Of a stretch of 64,000 nucleotides of DNA, positions 46,385 through 57,814 are shown piece after piece. The notes beneath the pieces were generated by a model that saw nothing but the letters and a program-made list of their open reading frames with translations, was not told where the DNA came from and ran no database searches. The translations under genes were made by a program, and so were the position numbers. Source of the DNA: Panax quinquefolius (taxonomy: Eukaryota > Streptophyta > Magnoliopsida > Apiales > Araliaceae); NCBI GenBank assembly GCA_020205615.1, contig CM035171.1:122640893-122704892 (forward strand), given 5' to 3'. How positions within the stretch are numbered: the stretch's first letter is position 1; each line of letters begins with the position of its first letter.

Positions 46385-46640
46385 TTCACAGTAATTTCAA
46401 AGAACCCTAGCTTCTGCGCCTACAACATTTTACTTCTGCGAATTGGGTAATTTCGAAGAACCCTAGAAGCAAACTACTACAGCAAATCGGCAACAAAACT
46501 TGGATTCTGCTTCTGCGCATCTTCTCATCCTTGGGTAATTGTCTGGAACCCTAGAAGCAAACTACAGCATTCTGCTTATGCGAATTGGGGAATAGTGAAG
46601 AACCTGAAGCAAACTACAACAAATCGGCAACAAGAATTTG
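46385..46640. repeat. Tandem repeat inside the Pack-MULE
   Basis: About three units of 70-95 bp, each with GCGAATTGGG or TTGGGTAATT, GAACCCTAGAAGCAAACTAC and AACAAATCGGCAACA variants. Probably an expanded 5' untranslated part of the captured RPS7 gene, which is an inference. Confidence 0.65.
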
Positions 46641-46682
46641 AAATTAATAGAATACGCTACAACTTCCTATTCGAATTGGGTA

Positions 46683-46802
46683 AAGCTGATATATATGGGA
46701 ATCGCAAAGCCGTTGTGATCCATGTTCCTTATCGATTGAGGAAGGCTTTTCGCAAGATTCATACTGAGGCTTGTAAGGGAACTTGAGAAGTTCAGCGAGA
46801 AG
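46683..46802 (+). pseudogene. Cytosolic 40S ribosomal protein S7 exon fragment
   Basis: Reads GNRKAVVIHVPYRLRKAFRK then IH, a nearly invariant segment of eukaryotic S7 (eS7). A one-base insertion after HT shifts the frame; in the next frame RLVRELEKFSEK follows and ends at a GAGAAG|GTAAAA donor. About 40 of roughly 190 residues are present. Captured inside the Pack-MULE, with part of its intron. Confidence 0.88.
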
Positions 46803-47549
46803 GTAAAATATTGACATTTTGCTAACATTATTGTTTATAGAGGTATAAAAAAGACTCGGATTAGGTCAAATAGCTTATTGCTAACATATTTGGCACATGC
46901 ACTGTTGTGAGGAAGTTTTAATTTGGAAATATCTTTTCAATGTTTTGGACTATTGTTTTTTGTCAATTAAAATTTTGTAGATTATAAAACTTATTAATAT
47001 TGTATGTTATTGATGAATTAAGTAGTAATGATCACTTGATTCTTCTCCTTTCTGCTATTGATGACTTTGGGTATGGTCCAAAATAGCTTTTTCATGTCTT
47101 CTGTAGTTGTGCCTTTTCATTTCACTTTCTTGTTTTACTTTTCAAAATAAAGTCGTCTACTTTTACTTGTTGATTCTGTACTTGTGCCTTATTTTTAATT
47201 TGTCGTCTCTCGCTCGAGGCTATTTAGGATAAGGAACCCATCGGATTTAACTATACTAAAAATTTTTCTGGTTGCATGTATCTATGCTGCAAATTGATTT
47301 CATACTTCATAGATAGTATTGTTTTTGTTTTGGATAGTTACATAATTGGTCTCACCAAGTAAAAAATATTTGTCATTCTCACATGAACATACATATATAG
47401 TTATGATCACATTGTTATTGCCTGTCCCATCAACTTCATAAGATACATATAAGGTTTTCATCATATCCGTATGGCTAAGCTTTCAATTTTCAAAATTTAG
47501 TTCCATGTGCACACAATTTAACATATTTAGAGTGTTTGCATACCTACAG

Positions 47550-47615
47550 AGGTTAAAGTACCTATCTTGATGGCTTTTCATCGCCACATATATGATAAGG
47601 ACTGGCACTTTTCAT
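47550..47615 (+). pseudogene. Squalene synthase exon fragment 1
   Basis: After a CCTACAG acceptor the frame reads [20 protein letters not shown] and SC, ending at a T|GTGAGT donor. This is the segment near the first aspartate-rich region of plant squalene synthase, the ER enzyme that joins two farnesyl diphosphates. The preceding DTxEDD-containing exon is not seen. Splice sites preserved, which shows capture at the genomic DNA level. Confidence 0.88.
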
Positions 47616-48699
47616 GTGAGTATTTTGTTCTCCTACTTGTTAGTTTTGTAACTGTTCATATTTGTCAATTGATTCATTCCCCTAGTCTTCATAACAACCG
47701 TCTTTATTTGATATTTTTACGTTTTAGGACTTAACTTCAATGATTAATTTGAGTGCTTTCAATTTTCTACCCAAAGATGCAAAAAGGGATGAATTTTTTT
47801 TCTTAATTTGATGGTTGTGCTTTACTAAGGTTGAAATGAATTGAGTCGAGTATTAGTTGTTTGAGGTCAAGGCCATCAGAAATTGAGGGAATTCATGTTT
47901 GACTTGAGCTCAAATCCAACTAGGGAGCTTTTGTTGGAGCTTAGCTTGGCAGATGTTCAAACTTCAAAACATTGATGAGCTGTTTGTGAGCTCTGCTTCT
48001 GTACCAAAAGATGTTGGAAAAATGTGATCTCTCTTGTGCACTTGATCAATTACTGTTTTGATGGTCCCTATAACTGTAAACTTCAAATTAAGGAAGAACT
48101 GTCAAAGCTGACATCTTGCATTTTGTTTCAACCGGGCTAAGCTCTGCTCTATTTCTTCCTCTCTATGTGTGTGCGTGTATAAACACTTGCACAAGGGATT
48201 ATTATGCATAATCAAACTTCTACTATTTTTAAATTCTTTCATTTTGCTAGTATAGTCTAAGCTTCAGTTTTTTTAATGGCTATGTTTTGTTTGATATATC
48301 AGTTATTAGTACTATTGTCATCAATATCGACAATACTAAGGTTATTTTTATTCTGTTGTGCATCTTATGTATATTCATGATCAAATAATCAATATATTAT
48401 CTAAGAAATGCTTAAAAAGAAATAATTCAAGCAAAAATTTGAGGATGAACAAATCTTTTAGCTTCTCTATCGAGCAGCTGTCTAGTATATATTAATATAT
48501 ATTTGCAGGAAGTGTCAAACATGGCTGGCATATTTATACAGTATATTTGTTTTATCATAATGAATTGAAACCTAAGAGATCAAATCTTTGGCGACGTATT
48601 GTGTTCAAAATTTGCAGGCCTGCAGCTACATCTAAGTTGTAGATTTTGTAGAATATGAGACATGTAAATTGTGTTATATCTGACACTTACAAGTTCCTT

Positions 48700-48815
48700 G
48701 GCAAGGTGGAGACAATAGATGATTATGATGAATATTGTCACTATGTAGCAGGACTTGTTGGACTAGGGTTGTCAAAGCTCTTCCATGCCTCTGGGGCAGA
48801 AGATTTGGAAAGATT
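48700..48815 (+). pseudogene. Squalene synthase exon fragment 2
   Basis: [20 protein letters not shown] followed by [16 protein letters not shown], a core helix region of squalene synthase, in the same orientation as fragment 1 and about 1.1 kb downstream. After EDLE the sequence leaves the family. The exon between the two fragments (FHHVSTAFLEL region) was not found. Confidence 0.9.
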
Positions 48816-49569
48816 TGGAAATTTTGATGTATTGGGGATGTGATGTTGCTTATTTGTTGATGTACTTACACAATTGGTAAATTGTTTTAATTTGGAATTT
48901 TATCTTGTTTTGATTCTGGGTGTTGTAATCAATTCAAATTGTGTAATTATTGAATTGATGTAGAATATGCTAACTATGTTGTGATGATTTATATTACTGG
49001 CTGTACTGGGTTTGCAACTCATGAATTGTATTACTGTTGTAGTTAATATATTTGAATTGTATTACTGTTGTAGTTAATATATTTACTAGTGAATAATTGT
49101 ATTATTGTTTGATTATATACAGTTCGTGTTATGAATAATTGTATTGCATGTGTGCTATGAATAATTATATACAGCTCGTGCTATGAATAATTGTATATAC
49201 AGTTTGATTACTGTTTGAGGAATAGGCAGAGTTCTTGTTGCAGAGGACTTAACATGAGTTCTTGTTGCAGAGGACTTTAGATTTACTGTTTGAGGAATAG
49301 AGGCAGAATTCTTGTTTCTATGGAATTCGTGTGATGGACAATAACTTACCATCCGCTAGTAAGTCTAGCGGACCATGCAATTACTGGGCAAAAGTGGTTT
49401 AGTCTGGGGACAAAAGTGGCAAATAATTGGATTAATCACGTCCGCTAGAATTACTAGCGGACGGTAACTTCCCAGTCTTAATCTCAGCCATCCAAAGACA
49501 AAACGGAGGGTTAAGATGCTATATGACACTTTTTATTCCATAGCATATAGATGCTATGGATCATTCCCC

Positions 49570-49820
49570 ATATATATATAGCATCTTAACCCTCTGTTTT
49601 GTTAATAGATGGCTGAGATTAAGTTTGGTAGTAAGCACTCCGCTAGTAATACTAGCGGACGTAGTTAGTAAAATATTTGCCAATTTTGCTCCCATTTAGC
49701 CTGCAAGACTAGTGAAATTATGTACATTGTCCGCTAGAATTTCTAGCGGACGGTAACTTGCGAAATTATGTACATAATCCGCTAGAATTTCTAGCGGACG
49801 GTAACTCTAGAAGTTACGCA
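49570..49820. mobile_element. Truncated second copy of the Pack-MULE terminal repeat
   Basis: From 49579 AGCATCTTAACCCTCTGTTT and GGCTGAGATTAAG repeat the inner part of the terminal repeat, followed by three CCGCTAG...CTAGCGG palindromes at about 49639, 49728 and 49778. It lacks the first ~50 bp, and no partner end was found to the right. Confidence 0.7.
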
Positions 49821-50475
49821 CTGCAAGCACACCAGTACATGGTAAATTATTTCTTTGGAGACTATCGAAGCTGCTGCAATTCCGAAGCTGCTGCGATTCC
49901 AAATCAACTCATGAACCCTAGTTTCACCTGATTTGCAAATTGGCAACATGTTGAAGAAATCATAGCTTTGTTCGTGCATTATTTTCCTTCTAGAGCAAAT
50001 TAATCATCATTTAATCGGTAAGTTTTTCATGTAATCTCCCAAATCCGTACCTAAATTGAAATGTTTTGATTCTGGGGGTTGTAATCAATTCCAATTGGTA
50101 AATTGTTTTGATTTTGGGTGTTGTAATCAAATCCGTACCTAAAGGGAGGCTTGTCATTAATGGAGGTTTTCCTGATGACCTGATTTTTATTTGCCTGGCT
50201 TTCACTTGATATTCTTCAGTTATTCGATTTTGCTACATTTTACTTGATTTTATTTGCCTTCTATTTCACCTGAACCTCTTCGTTTTCAATTCAAATTGGT
50301 TGTCAAAAAATTGCAGAAAATAGCATCAAATTTTTGGAAGTTCCATATAGAGCTGACATGGGGCGATCACATTAGCTGTTTGTTAAAATTCTACAGAGGA
50401 TATACCGATAAGTGTAGTAATTTTTTTTTCACAACCCCTAATTTTCTCATTCTCATTAGTCTATTCAAAGAAGAA
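49821..50475. other. Non-coding stretch after the TIR copy
   Basis: No gene recognised. GGTGTTGTAATCAATT and AATCCGTACCTAAA each occur twice around 50040-50150, and the first also occurs at about 48920, so part may belong to the same MULE family. 50254-50450 has an open frame (FHIELTWGDHISCLLKFYRG) that I cannot assign. Confidence 0.4.
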
Positions 50476-51412
50476 GTTCTAAAAGTCGGCCTAGTTGGTC
50501 GACTAATTAGCTTACGACTAGGTCGTGGCCTGGAGGCTCACCGAGTCGACCTGCCCTAGTCGATTGATTTAGTCATTGTCGACTTAGTCGGCCTCAAGTC
50601 GGCGCTAGTCGGAAAAGTCGGGGCAAATCGGAACAAATCGGAGCATATGAGGGTAAAAAAAAGACATGTGAAATGTTTGGGGCCATAGTATAATTTATAG
50701 ATTGTGTTGATAACTTTTAAACCCTATCCGACTGCTACTTGTTCTTAGCAAAAAAAATCGAACGATCCACGCTACTGCTTTTTCTTCCTTCGAGCCTCGA
50801 CTCCTTCGAGCCTGACCGACGACGACTCCGACTTCGAGGCCTGAAGTTCGAGGCTTCGACCGACGACGACTCCTGTTTCTTCTCGCCGATGACGCCATCG
50901 CTTTTCTTCTTGACGACTACGCCATCTGCGCTCATGACTCATCTGCCGTCACTTTACGCCTCGACTTCTTCGATATAAGGTAATTTATATAAGGCTTATA
51001 CTTAACATTTAACAGTTTCTCTAATTATTTTTTTGTAAACAGTTTGCAATTTTTATTTGGTTTTAGTTAATTAGTTCCTTAGTGGGGCATTAAAGAAAAG
51101 GTTGGATAAATTAGAATTAGTTAATTTTTTTAGTTAATTGTAATATTTCATTTTAATTTTTAAATTGTTTCAACTTCAATTATAAATTAAATTATTAAAA
51201 TCTGACTGGGGTTTTACTTAGTTTTCATGTTTTTATTTGATGATTTATGTTACTTATGTTATTCTACTTATTCAAAACTTATGAAGGAGGAAGGAGAATA
51301 TATATATTTTTTAAAAAAATTGAAAATCCGACTTGCCGATTAATCCCCGATTAATCCCCGAGTCGCTAATCGGTAGCCAACCGACATGGGACCGACTAGC
51401 GACTTTTAGAAC
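50476..51412. mobile_element. Non-autonomous DNA transposon (937 bp), 13-bp TIR
   Basis: GTTCTAAAAGTCG at 50476-50488 and its complement CGACTTTTAGAAC at 51400-51412. Both borders are dense in GTCGGCCTAGT / CCGACTAGCGAC type repeats, which make imperfect inverted borders of about 200 bp on the left and 80 bp on the right. Interior with a CTTCGAGCCT-rich patch (50780-50960). Superfamily likely hAT, but the target duplication is unclear. Short frames inside do not resemble a transposase. Confidence 0.75.
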
Positions 51413-52996
51413 ACTGATTCGCAGTGGTTAAGGAGTCTAATTCAATTTATTGATTACCTATTATATTTTACTTATTAACAATTTTGACTTTTGAAGCCAA
51501 ATTTATAGTTTTGGATTGTTACTTGACATGAATTCAATAACTATTTTGTTGAATAGAGTTAATGAATCACAGTAAACTATATAAAGTTGAGCATAAAGTT
51601 ATAAATTCAAACACCTAAATCAATCCATGTCAATTTTTTATCTTAGAGTTTTGGATGTCCTCTGGTGAAACCTCAAGAAAAGATATTTGTTTTTCTTGGA
51701 TGCTTGAGACTTAACATCTTACTTATAGTAGACATATTATTGAATGAATCTTGTGTAACTATGGATTGCTGGGGTTTGAGCTCTCTGTTTCTAAGTATGC
51801 CCTATACAAAAAATTGCTACACATTCTATTTGCAAACACACCCGAAGTGTTTAAGCCGCCCTCCAAATATGTCTCCTTCCCGAAAATATCTTATCCCATC
51901 TAGGAAACTAGACAGCCTAATAGGTGGTCCACTTACATTGCAACATCCGATTTTGTTTTCTTTGTTTGAGGGCTTCATGCCTAACAGATTTATGAGATAA
52001 TTTTGATACATAGTTAACAATGAAATCTATAGTTTGGAACTGTTATTCCTTTGCCATGTTCACTAGTTATTTGTGTTTTAGTTTACATTTAGCTAATACT
52101 CTTGATAAAGATTTTAAGACATCATGGATCAGGTGATTGCTTCTATGTCCCACATGCAGTGCCCAAACTGTAAAAATGATTTCCAGATTTTCAAGTAAGA
52201 CCAAGTTGGAAAACCAGCTGTACTAATACATGTAGTATATCTTTTTACATAATAAAATTTGAAATTGGTTGTTTTTCTTTTGTTGCAGATCTATATTAGT
52301 TGATGAGTTGCAGCTGTGACCCTATTGTATTCAACCTTTCTCAGGTAAATAACATAGACACCTGGATAATATCATTGTTTCTTTGAATAACATATTGAAA
52401 AAATATAAGTTTAAAATATTAAATAGTTGTAATGATTATTGCATATCTTCAAATTGAGTCTTTTGCTGCTACTTGGGATCATATGTTTTGCATCCTAACA
52501 CACCCATATGTAATTGTGTATTGACTACCAGTAGAAGGTGGCTGGGGGAAACCATTGTGGCCTCAAAATTGGTGGGCATGGGTCAAGAAACCATCTGTTT
52601 TTGCGTAATGAAGAGTAATGAATGTATATTTGACTAACTGTCGTAACACGTTGTTTTATAAACTCGGGTGAATAGTTTCAAAATGATTCCATTATTATAT
52701 TATCAGATTCCTTGAAATACTATGGATATTTTCTTTCTTGTTTGGATTCCATTATGTTTGCGTGTTTGGAATCCATTATTGTACTATCATTATATTCTTT
52801 ACTAACATAAACCTGATTAAAAAAGTAGATATAGTGAGAAGAAACAACAATGGTTTGATTGAAAAAGTTAAGATACATGCCCAGTTACCATATGTGCAAG
52901 GACTTAGTTCTGTAGCCTTTTCAGAAAGACCAGTTATCTATGATAATCAAGTTATATATATCGCATAATAGACTCCTGATAAGTGTAAGTTTAATC
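51413..52996. other. Non-coding or weakly exon-like stretch
   Basis: 52120-52195 reads MDQVIASMSHMQCPNCKNDF and QIFK then GTAAGA, possibly an exon with a CxxC pair, and 52315-52345 reads CDPIVFNLSQ before GTAAAT. I do not recognise the gene. The remainder shows nothing. Confidence 0.3.
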
Positions 52997-53350
52997 AATG
53001 TAGCAGCAGCAGTTGGACAACAAAACAGTATTCCCGACATGCAGCAGCAACAACAGAGGTTGCTAAGTCAACAAAATAATCTTTCCAACCAACAACAGCA
53101 GTCACAGCAACAAATGATGTCAAATTTGTTGCCCAGCCAAGGTCAGCAGTCACAACAGCAATCACAGCAACAAATGATGTCACAGATACAATCACAGCTA
53201 AGACAGTTGCAACAGCAGCTAGGTATGCAGCAGCAGCAGCCAAATCCGTTATAACGTGACATGCAGCAAAGGCTCGGTACCCTTCTTCAGCAGCAGAACG
53301 TAATCGATCAGCAGAAGCAGCTTTTTCAATCCCAAGAGTCATTCTAGAGG
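52997..53350 (+). pseudogene. MED15-like Gln-rich fragment
   Basis: The plus strand reads DMQQQQQRLLSQQNNLSNQQ, MMSNLLPSQGQQ, QLRQLQQQLGMQQQQ, then after a stop-bearing slip DMQQRL, GTLLQQQNVIDQQKQLFQSQ. The DMQQRLQ ... LLQQQNVxDQQKQLxQSQR pattern is characteristic of the Gln-rich middle of plant Mediator subunit 15a, beyond simple poly-Gln. The N-terminal KIX domain is absent and one in-frame stop (TAA, 53252-53254) is present, so this is a fragment. Confidence 0.7.
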
Positions 53351-53924
53351 CTTCATCAAGTATGTATTTCTCCACAGGTGTAATAAGCTTATTTAGTATG
53401 TGATTTCATGCTTCTTGAGCTTCTTTAATGTGTTTCATCATTTTGATAATCACTCTAACATAGCTTAAATTTTCTCCAATTTCAATTAGCTAACCAGAGT
53501 CGCAAATTGGGTGTGAAAGTATGATTAATTATTTTTCACTTGGTCCGGGTAGCTTTAGTATTTTATTAATCTACTTTTGTTATACTGTGTTGACTATTTG
53601 TCAGAAAAAGTGCAACAGATGGCTAGAGATTCTCAAATGATATAGTTTCTAGTGCGCATTTGGACTATTTCGTGCATATTTTTGTTTCGAAATACAGAAT
53701 TTGTTCTACTGACAGAATTTTAATGTTTTTTTAGTTGTGTAAATAAAGCAAGTAGTTTCGAGACAAATCCGGCAACCTTCATGGTTCCCTTTAGATTTAT
53801 ATTTGGCTGTGCACAGTGTTGCTGTGATTTGATTTATATTGCTGTGATTTTATTTGGCTGTGAAATCGTGAACACTGTGTTGCGCATTATATTGCTGTGA
53901 TTTTATTTTGCTGTGTTTGTGTTG
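53351..53924. other. Non-coding stretch
   Basis: No gene recognised. 53800-53925 repeats TTGCTGTGATTTTATTTGGC or similar three to four times, grading into the next tandem repeat. Confidence 0.5.
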
Positions 53925-54145
53925 TTGCAGGAGGTTTATGTTACTGTGATGTCGTTAGGAGGTATTGTTGTGATGTTGCAGGAGATCTTTCTTTTATTTC
54001 TTAAAGGCAGGTTGTAAACAGGTGGTTTAATATGTACAAAGAGGTTGTGATGTTGCAGGAGATCTTTCTTTTATTTGTTAAAGGCAGGTTAACGATGTTG
54101 CAGGAGACCTTTTTAATATGTAAAGAGGTTGTGATGTTGCAGGAG
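53925..54145. repeat. Tandem repeat, ~70-90 bp unit (GATGTTGCAGGAGA)
   Basis: Four to five copies of GATGTTGCAGGAGATCTTTC or shortened versions, with TTTTATTTCTTAAAGGCAGG and AATATGTACAAAGAGGTTGT. It ends exactly where the foldback element begins. Confidence 0.8.
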
Positions 54146-54383
54146 GAGTCCGGATCTTAAATTTCATATTTTATCCAACTCACCGAAATCACCTCCCTCT
54201 TTTACGACGGACCCGTGACGGTTCGATCATACAACCGTCGTCTATACTTTTTAGCAACGCTATATGTTGTCCGTCGCTAAAAGTATAGACGACGGTTGTA
54301 TGACCCAGAACCGTCAAATCGGGTCCGTCGCTAAAGGGGGTGAGCTCGGGTGAGTTGGATAAAGGGTGAGTTTAAGATCCGGA

Positions 54384-54386
<3 letters not shown>
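54146..54386. mobile_element. Foldback MITE (241 bp)
   Basis: GAGTCCGGATCTTAAA and its exact complement form the ends, and the whole element folds back through CTCACC / GGTGAG, CGACGGACCCG / CGGGTCCGTCG and CATACAACCGTCGTCTATAC to a ~10-nt loop. No coding capacity; superfamily not assigned. Confidence 0.88.

Positions 54387-54418
<32 letters not shown>
54384..54418. repeat. (TC)n(TA)n microsatellite
   Basis: CTCTCTCTCTCTCTATAT then TA repeats directly after the foldback MITE. Confidence 0.9.
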
Positions 54419-54496
54419 CTTAGTTTGATATTACATGAGTAAAATAAAATTTGAGTTGGATTTTAAACAAGTTATGTCTAGTAGAATTGGCTTAAA

Positions 54497-55059
54497 TAGT
54501 ACATTTTAAAGTGTTTTGCTTTTTACACTTTAAACCTTAATGTTTCAACTTTAAGACATTGAACTTTAATATTTTTAACTTTTATAAATTAAAACTTTTG
54601 GCCACCGATGTGTAATAATTGATCTGAATGAGAGTATTTTGGATAATTTCACTCTTAAATATCTTTGAAAGAAAATAAAATTAATTGTAAGCATGTGGTT
54701 ATAAGTGTATATATGATGATGAAGAAAATAAGTAAAGTCAATATAAATGATATATACTCTTGAAGGACTTAATTTTCTACATTAGGGAAAAACTTAAATA
54801 TCTTTAAAAATATATAAAAATGTAGGCATGTGATAATTGTATGATAGAGAAGGAAAATGTGAAAAAATTCAACTAATATATATAAATGATATATACCCAT
54901 AAAGTTAATCGTCACGTGACTTATTTTGTTAAAAAAATGCTAAATTCGGTGGTCAAAAAATTTAATTTATAAAAATTTAAGAGATATTAAAGTTTAATGT
55001 TTTAAAGTAGAAACATTAGAATTTAAAATGTATAAAGCGAAAAACTTTAAAGTGTATTA
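54497..55059. mobile_element. MITE with ~110-130 bp imperfect TIRs
   Basis: TAGTACATTTTAAAGTG on the left corresponds to the complement of CACTTTAAAGTGTATTA-type sequence on the right. The similarity continues through ACTTTAAGACATTGAACTTT and TTTATAAATTAAA to GGCCACCGATG / TCGGTGGTC near 54605 and 54945. Interior AT-rich without coding capacity. Family not assigned. Confidence 0.7.
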
Positions 55060-57109
55060 AACAAACTTTAAGTGAAATTATTTTAATGCTCAGGTGCTTA
55101 TCTATGACAAACCAAATTAAAAAGTTATAATAATAATAAAAAGTAACAACATACGACTCGAAACACGATTTACTTGAGTAATGTTAGCTAAAAATATTTA
55201 TCTATAACATTTTTTATGGACAGAACACTAGAAGATTGTATAATTTTATAGCTATTCCTTTTGTTTTCTTCCCCTTAAATTTTATTATCTGATTAACTAT
55301 CTTTCTATTTTTTTATATTTAACATTTTTCACTTTATGTAACTGCACCAACTCCAGTTTCATGGTGAGTTCTATGTACTAGTTTAGGATCATTGTTTGTT
55401 GTCAAAAGAAGTTTTTATTTTTTTTTCTTTTTTTAATTTAAGTTCGCCAGTTTCATCTTTTCTTATTCCTCGTCTTATTAAAATTAAATTTTTGTGTTTC
55501 TCTTGCAGCATGAACTTTACATGCCCAACCTTGATTTTTTTGAAGAAAATGATGATGAAGTGGATCTAACATGTTACACTTTATTCATTCTAGTTCATTG
55601 TTATTCTTTCAGTTTTCTTATGTTAGTTAATAAAAATTGTAGGTACTATGGTTCTTGGGAGACCTAGATACAATAACAAATTTTGTAGTTATTGTGACTC
55701 GAGTATTATGATCTATTTATATGTGAAGTTTTGATTTTATTAGCTCTTTATGCATTAGCTTATCAATTAGCTTGAAAAAAATTTGACAATATTTATATTT
55801 ACTTGAAAAATAAATTTAATATTTCTTATAGAGATTAATAATAATAATAAATATGAAAGTAATGATTTAAAAATCAATTATAATTTTCAAGGAATTTTGA
55901 TTATTTAGCAATTAATTTTTTATTTACAAATTTATAATTTGTGAAGGAATTTTTTCTTACTAATTTGAAGAAAGATTCTCAATTTATAATTAGTGAAGGA
56001 AAATATATATTCCTTGTTAAATAAATTTGTTCTTCACACTATATTTTTTGTGAAGGAATCAAGTTATTCACTAATATCAAATAGTCATTCTTAAAATATT
56101 ATTTCTGAAGGAAACCAATCTTTCACTAAATAACAATATTCTATTACCAAATACAATTTGTGAACAAAAAATTATTCACAATATATCCTTCACAGAAAAT
56201 ATTTAGTTATTACTTAGCGAAACATACCCAATTGCTAGGAGGTCTAATGCGAGGAATCGTGTGAAAAAAAAAATTCTTTGCAATAAATCACTTGTGAGTG
56301 ATATAGTATATCTTGGAAAGGATTTGTCCTTCACTAGAAACCATTTTTAGTGTAGTAATTTAATTTTATTTTATATAAATTGTCAGGGATCGAAACCGTG
56401 GAGGTACACAGGGAAAGAGGAGAACATGCAGATCGAGGGAAGATATAAAAATGCTAGTGGAGAAATTAATGGTGGGATATATACAATGATGAGACGTTGG
56501 ATTACAATAATTTTAAGTTTTTAACGACGACATCATCTCCAAAGATGAGGGAAAATCTGTTCTAATTCCTGCAGTTCCTATACTGTTGTCGGAAGGTGGT
56601 GTCGTCGTTGACTACGTTCCTGCCCATCAGCAGCCTAAACATGCACTATATATATATATATATATAATATGTTTAAAATAATTATAATATTATCTACATA
56701 TAATATTATTAATAATAATATTATTATTATTATAGGTGTAATATGTTTAAAATAATAATATGTTAAAACATGAAATAATAATAATGTTAAATATAATAAT
56801 AATAATTAAATTGGTGATGCAAACTAAATTGGTGACCCTGCCGCCACAAGCTCATGCGGCAGGGGGGTTAAATATTGTCAGGGGCAACTTGGTAATGTCA
56901 CATGATTTTTGGAATTAAATGACTGTTGTTACAGCCTGTAGCGGCATGACCTTTTTTAAATTAATTTCAGTCTTTTATCACAAAGATCAACGGTGATTAA
57001 CTCGGTTGCTGAATTAAGTAATTAATTAAGACGTCTAGCTAGCAAGATATTTCTAGCTTTAAGTTCTTTTTATAAGTAATTAATTATTATGTGGATTGTG
57101 AATCTACTA
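55060..57109. other. AT-rich stretch without recognised gene
   Basis: 55840-56350 is rich in TTTCACTA / TAGTGAAG motifs and may be a decayed MITE. 56645-56667 is (TA)n, 56690-56815 is AAT/ATT-rich microsatellite. 56390-56640 is less AT-rich (GACGACATCATCTCC, GGTGGTGTCGTCG) but gives no recognisable product. Confidence 0.45.
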
Positions 57110-57384
57110 CTCCCTCCGTTTCTAAAAGATTGTCGTTTAAGGTTTTGGCACATGGATTAAGAAAGTGTCATTTACCAAGTAAAATTTGTTTGAAATTTCA
57201 TCACTACCCCTTTATGGAAAATTGAAAATTATTAATACAAGGGAGAGAATTTATTGGGACAATGAGAGAAGGTATGGGTAATATAGGAAAATAAATAATT
57301 TATTCTTCTCGAAAGTTGTAAATGACAAACTTTTTGGAACAAATTTTTTCTTCTAAAACGACAATCTTTTAGGAACGGAGGGAG
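57110..57384. mobile_element. Stowaway MITE (275 bp), TSD TA
   Basis: Ends CTCCCTCCGTTTCTAAAAGA and its inverted form, flanked by TA at 57108-57109 and 57385-57386. CTCCCTCCGT is the signature of Stowaway elements (Tc1/mariner). Confidence 0.95.
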
Positions 57385-57400
57385 TAATTATCTATATATA

Positions 57401-57687
57401 CTATTACCTACGTTCTTTAATATATGTCGTTTTAGAGTTGTGCACAAATAATAAGAAAATGATTGTAAAACATTAAATATACTATCAATTGTCTATATTG
57501 CCCTTGTATTGGAAAAAAAGAATGTTATTTATTGGGTAAAAAAAAAGTAAGAGAACCAAAGTTATATTTATTACTTGGGGTAATATTGGAAACTAAGCAA
57601 TTAAAGTTTACTTAAAATTTTCAAACGACTTATATTTAAGAACAAAAATAATTCTCTAAAACGACCTATATTAAGCAACGGAGGGAG
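57401..57687. mobile_element. Second Stowaway MITE (287 bp), TSD TA
   Basis: Left end CTATTACCTACGTTCTTTAA (degenerate CTCCCTCCGTTC) and right end GAACGGAGGGAG-like CAACGGAGGGAG. Inner TIRs ATATGTCGTTTTAGAG and CTCTAAAACGACCTATATTA. Flanked by TA. Only 16 bp from the first copy. Confidence 0.9.
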
Positions 57688-57814
57688 TACAATTTTATGA
57701 TTTCCTATTAAGTTCTCCTTGTTAGGTTAAGGATTGCTTTTGAAGTACGCTAGCTAGCTGGTCTTTATAACCATGGTTCAAATGTTTTATGATTAAATAA
57801 TTAATGATAAATAA

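Larger units (their letters stand above)
46160..49569. mobile_element. Pack-MULE (3.4 kb) with long TIRs carrying RPS7 and squalene synthase pieces
   Basis: The left end GGGGAATGATCCATAACATA and the complement of the right end (GGGGAATGATCCATAGCATC) begin inverted repeats that stay aligned for about 220-240 bp: both contain CATCTTAACCCTCCGTTTTG, GGCTGAGATTAAGACTGGGA and the palindromic CCGCTAGAAATTCTAGCGG type motif. There is no transposase inside, but exon pieces of two unrelated host genes with intron sequence. Long TIRs plus captured genomic gene fragments define a Pack-MULE. Flanks are TA repeats, so the target duplication is ambiguous. Confidence 0.85.

Noticed and set aside
52995..53375. 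126-codon frame on the minus strand, rich in Ala/Val
   Set aside because: Antisense shadow of the CAG-rich MED15-like segment.
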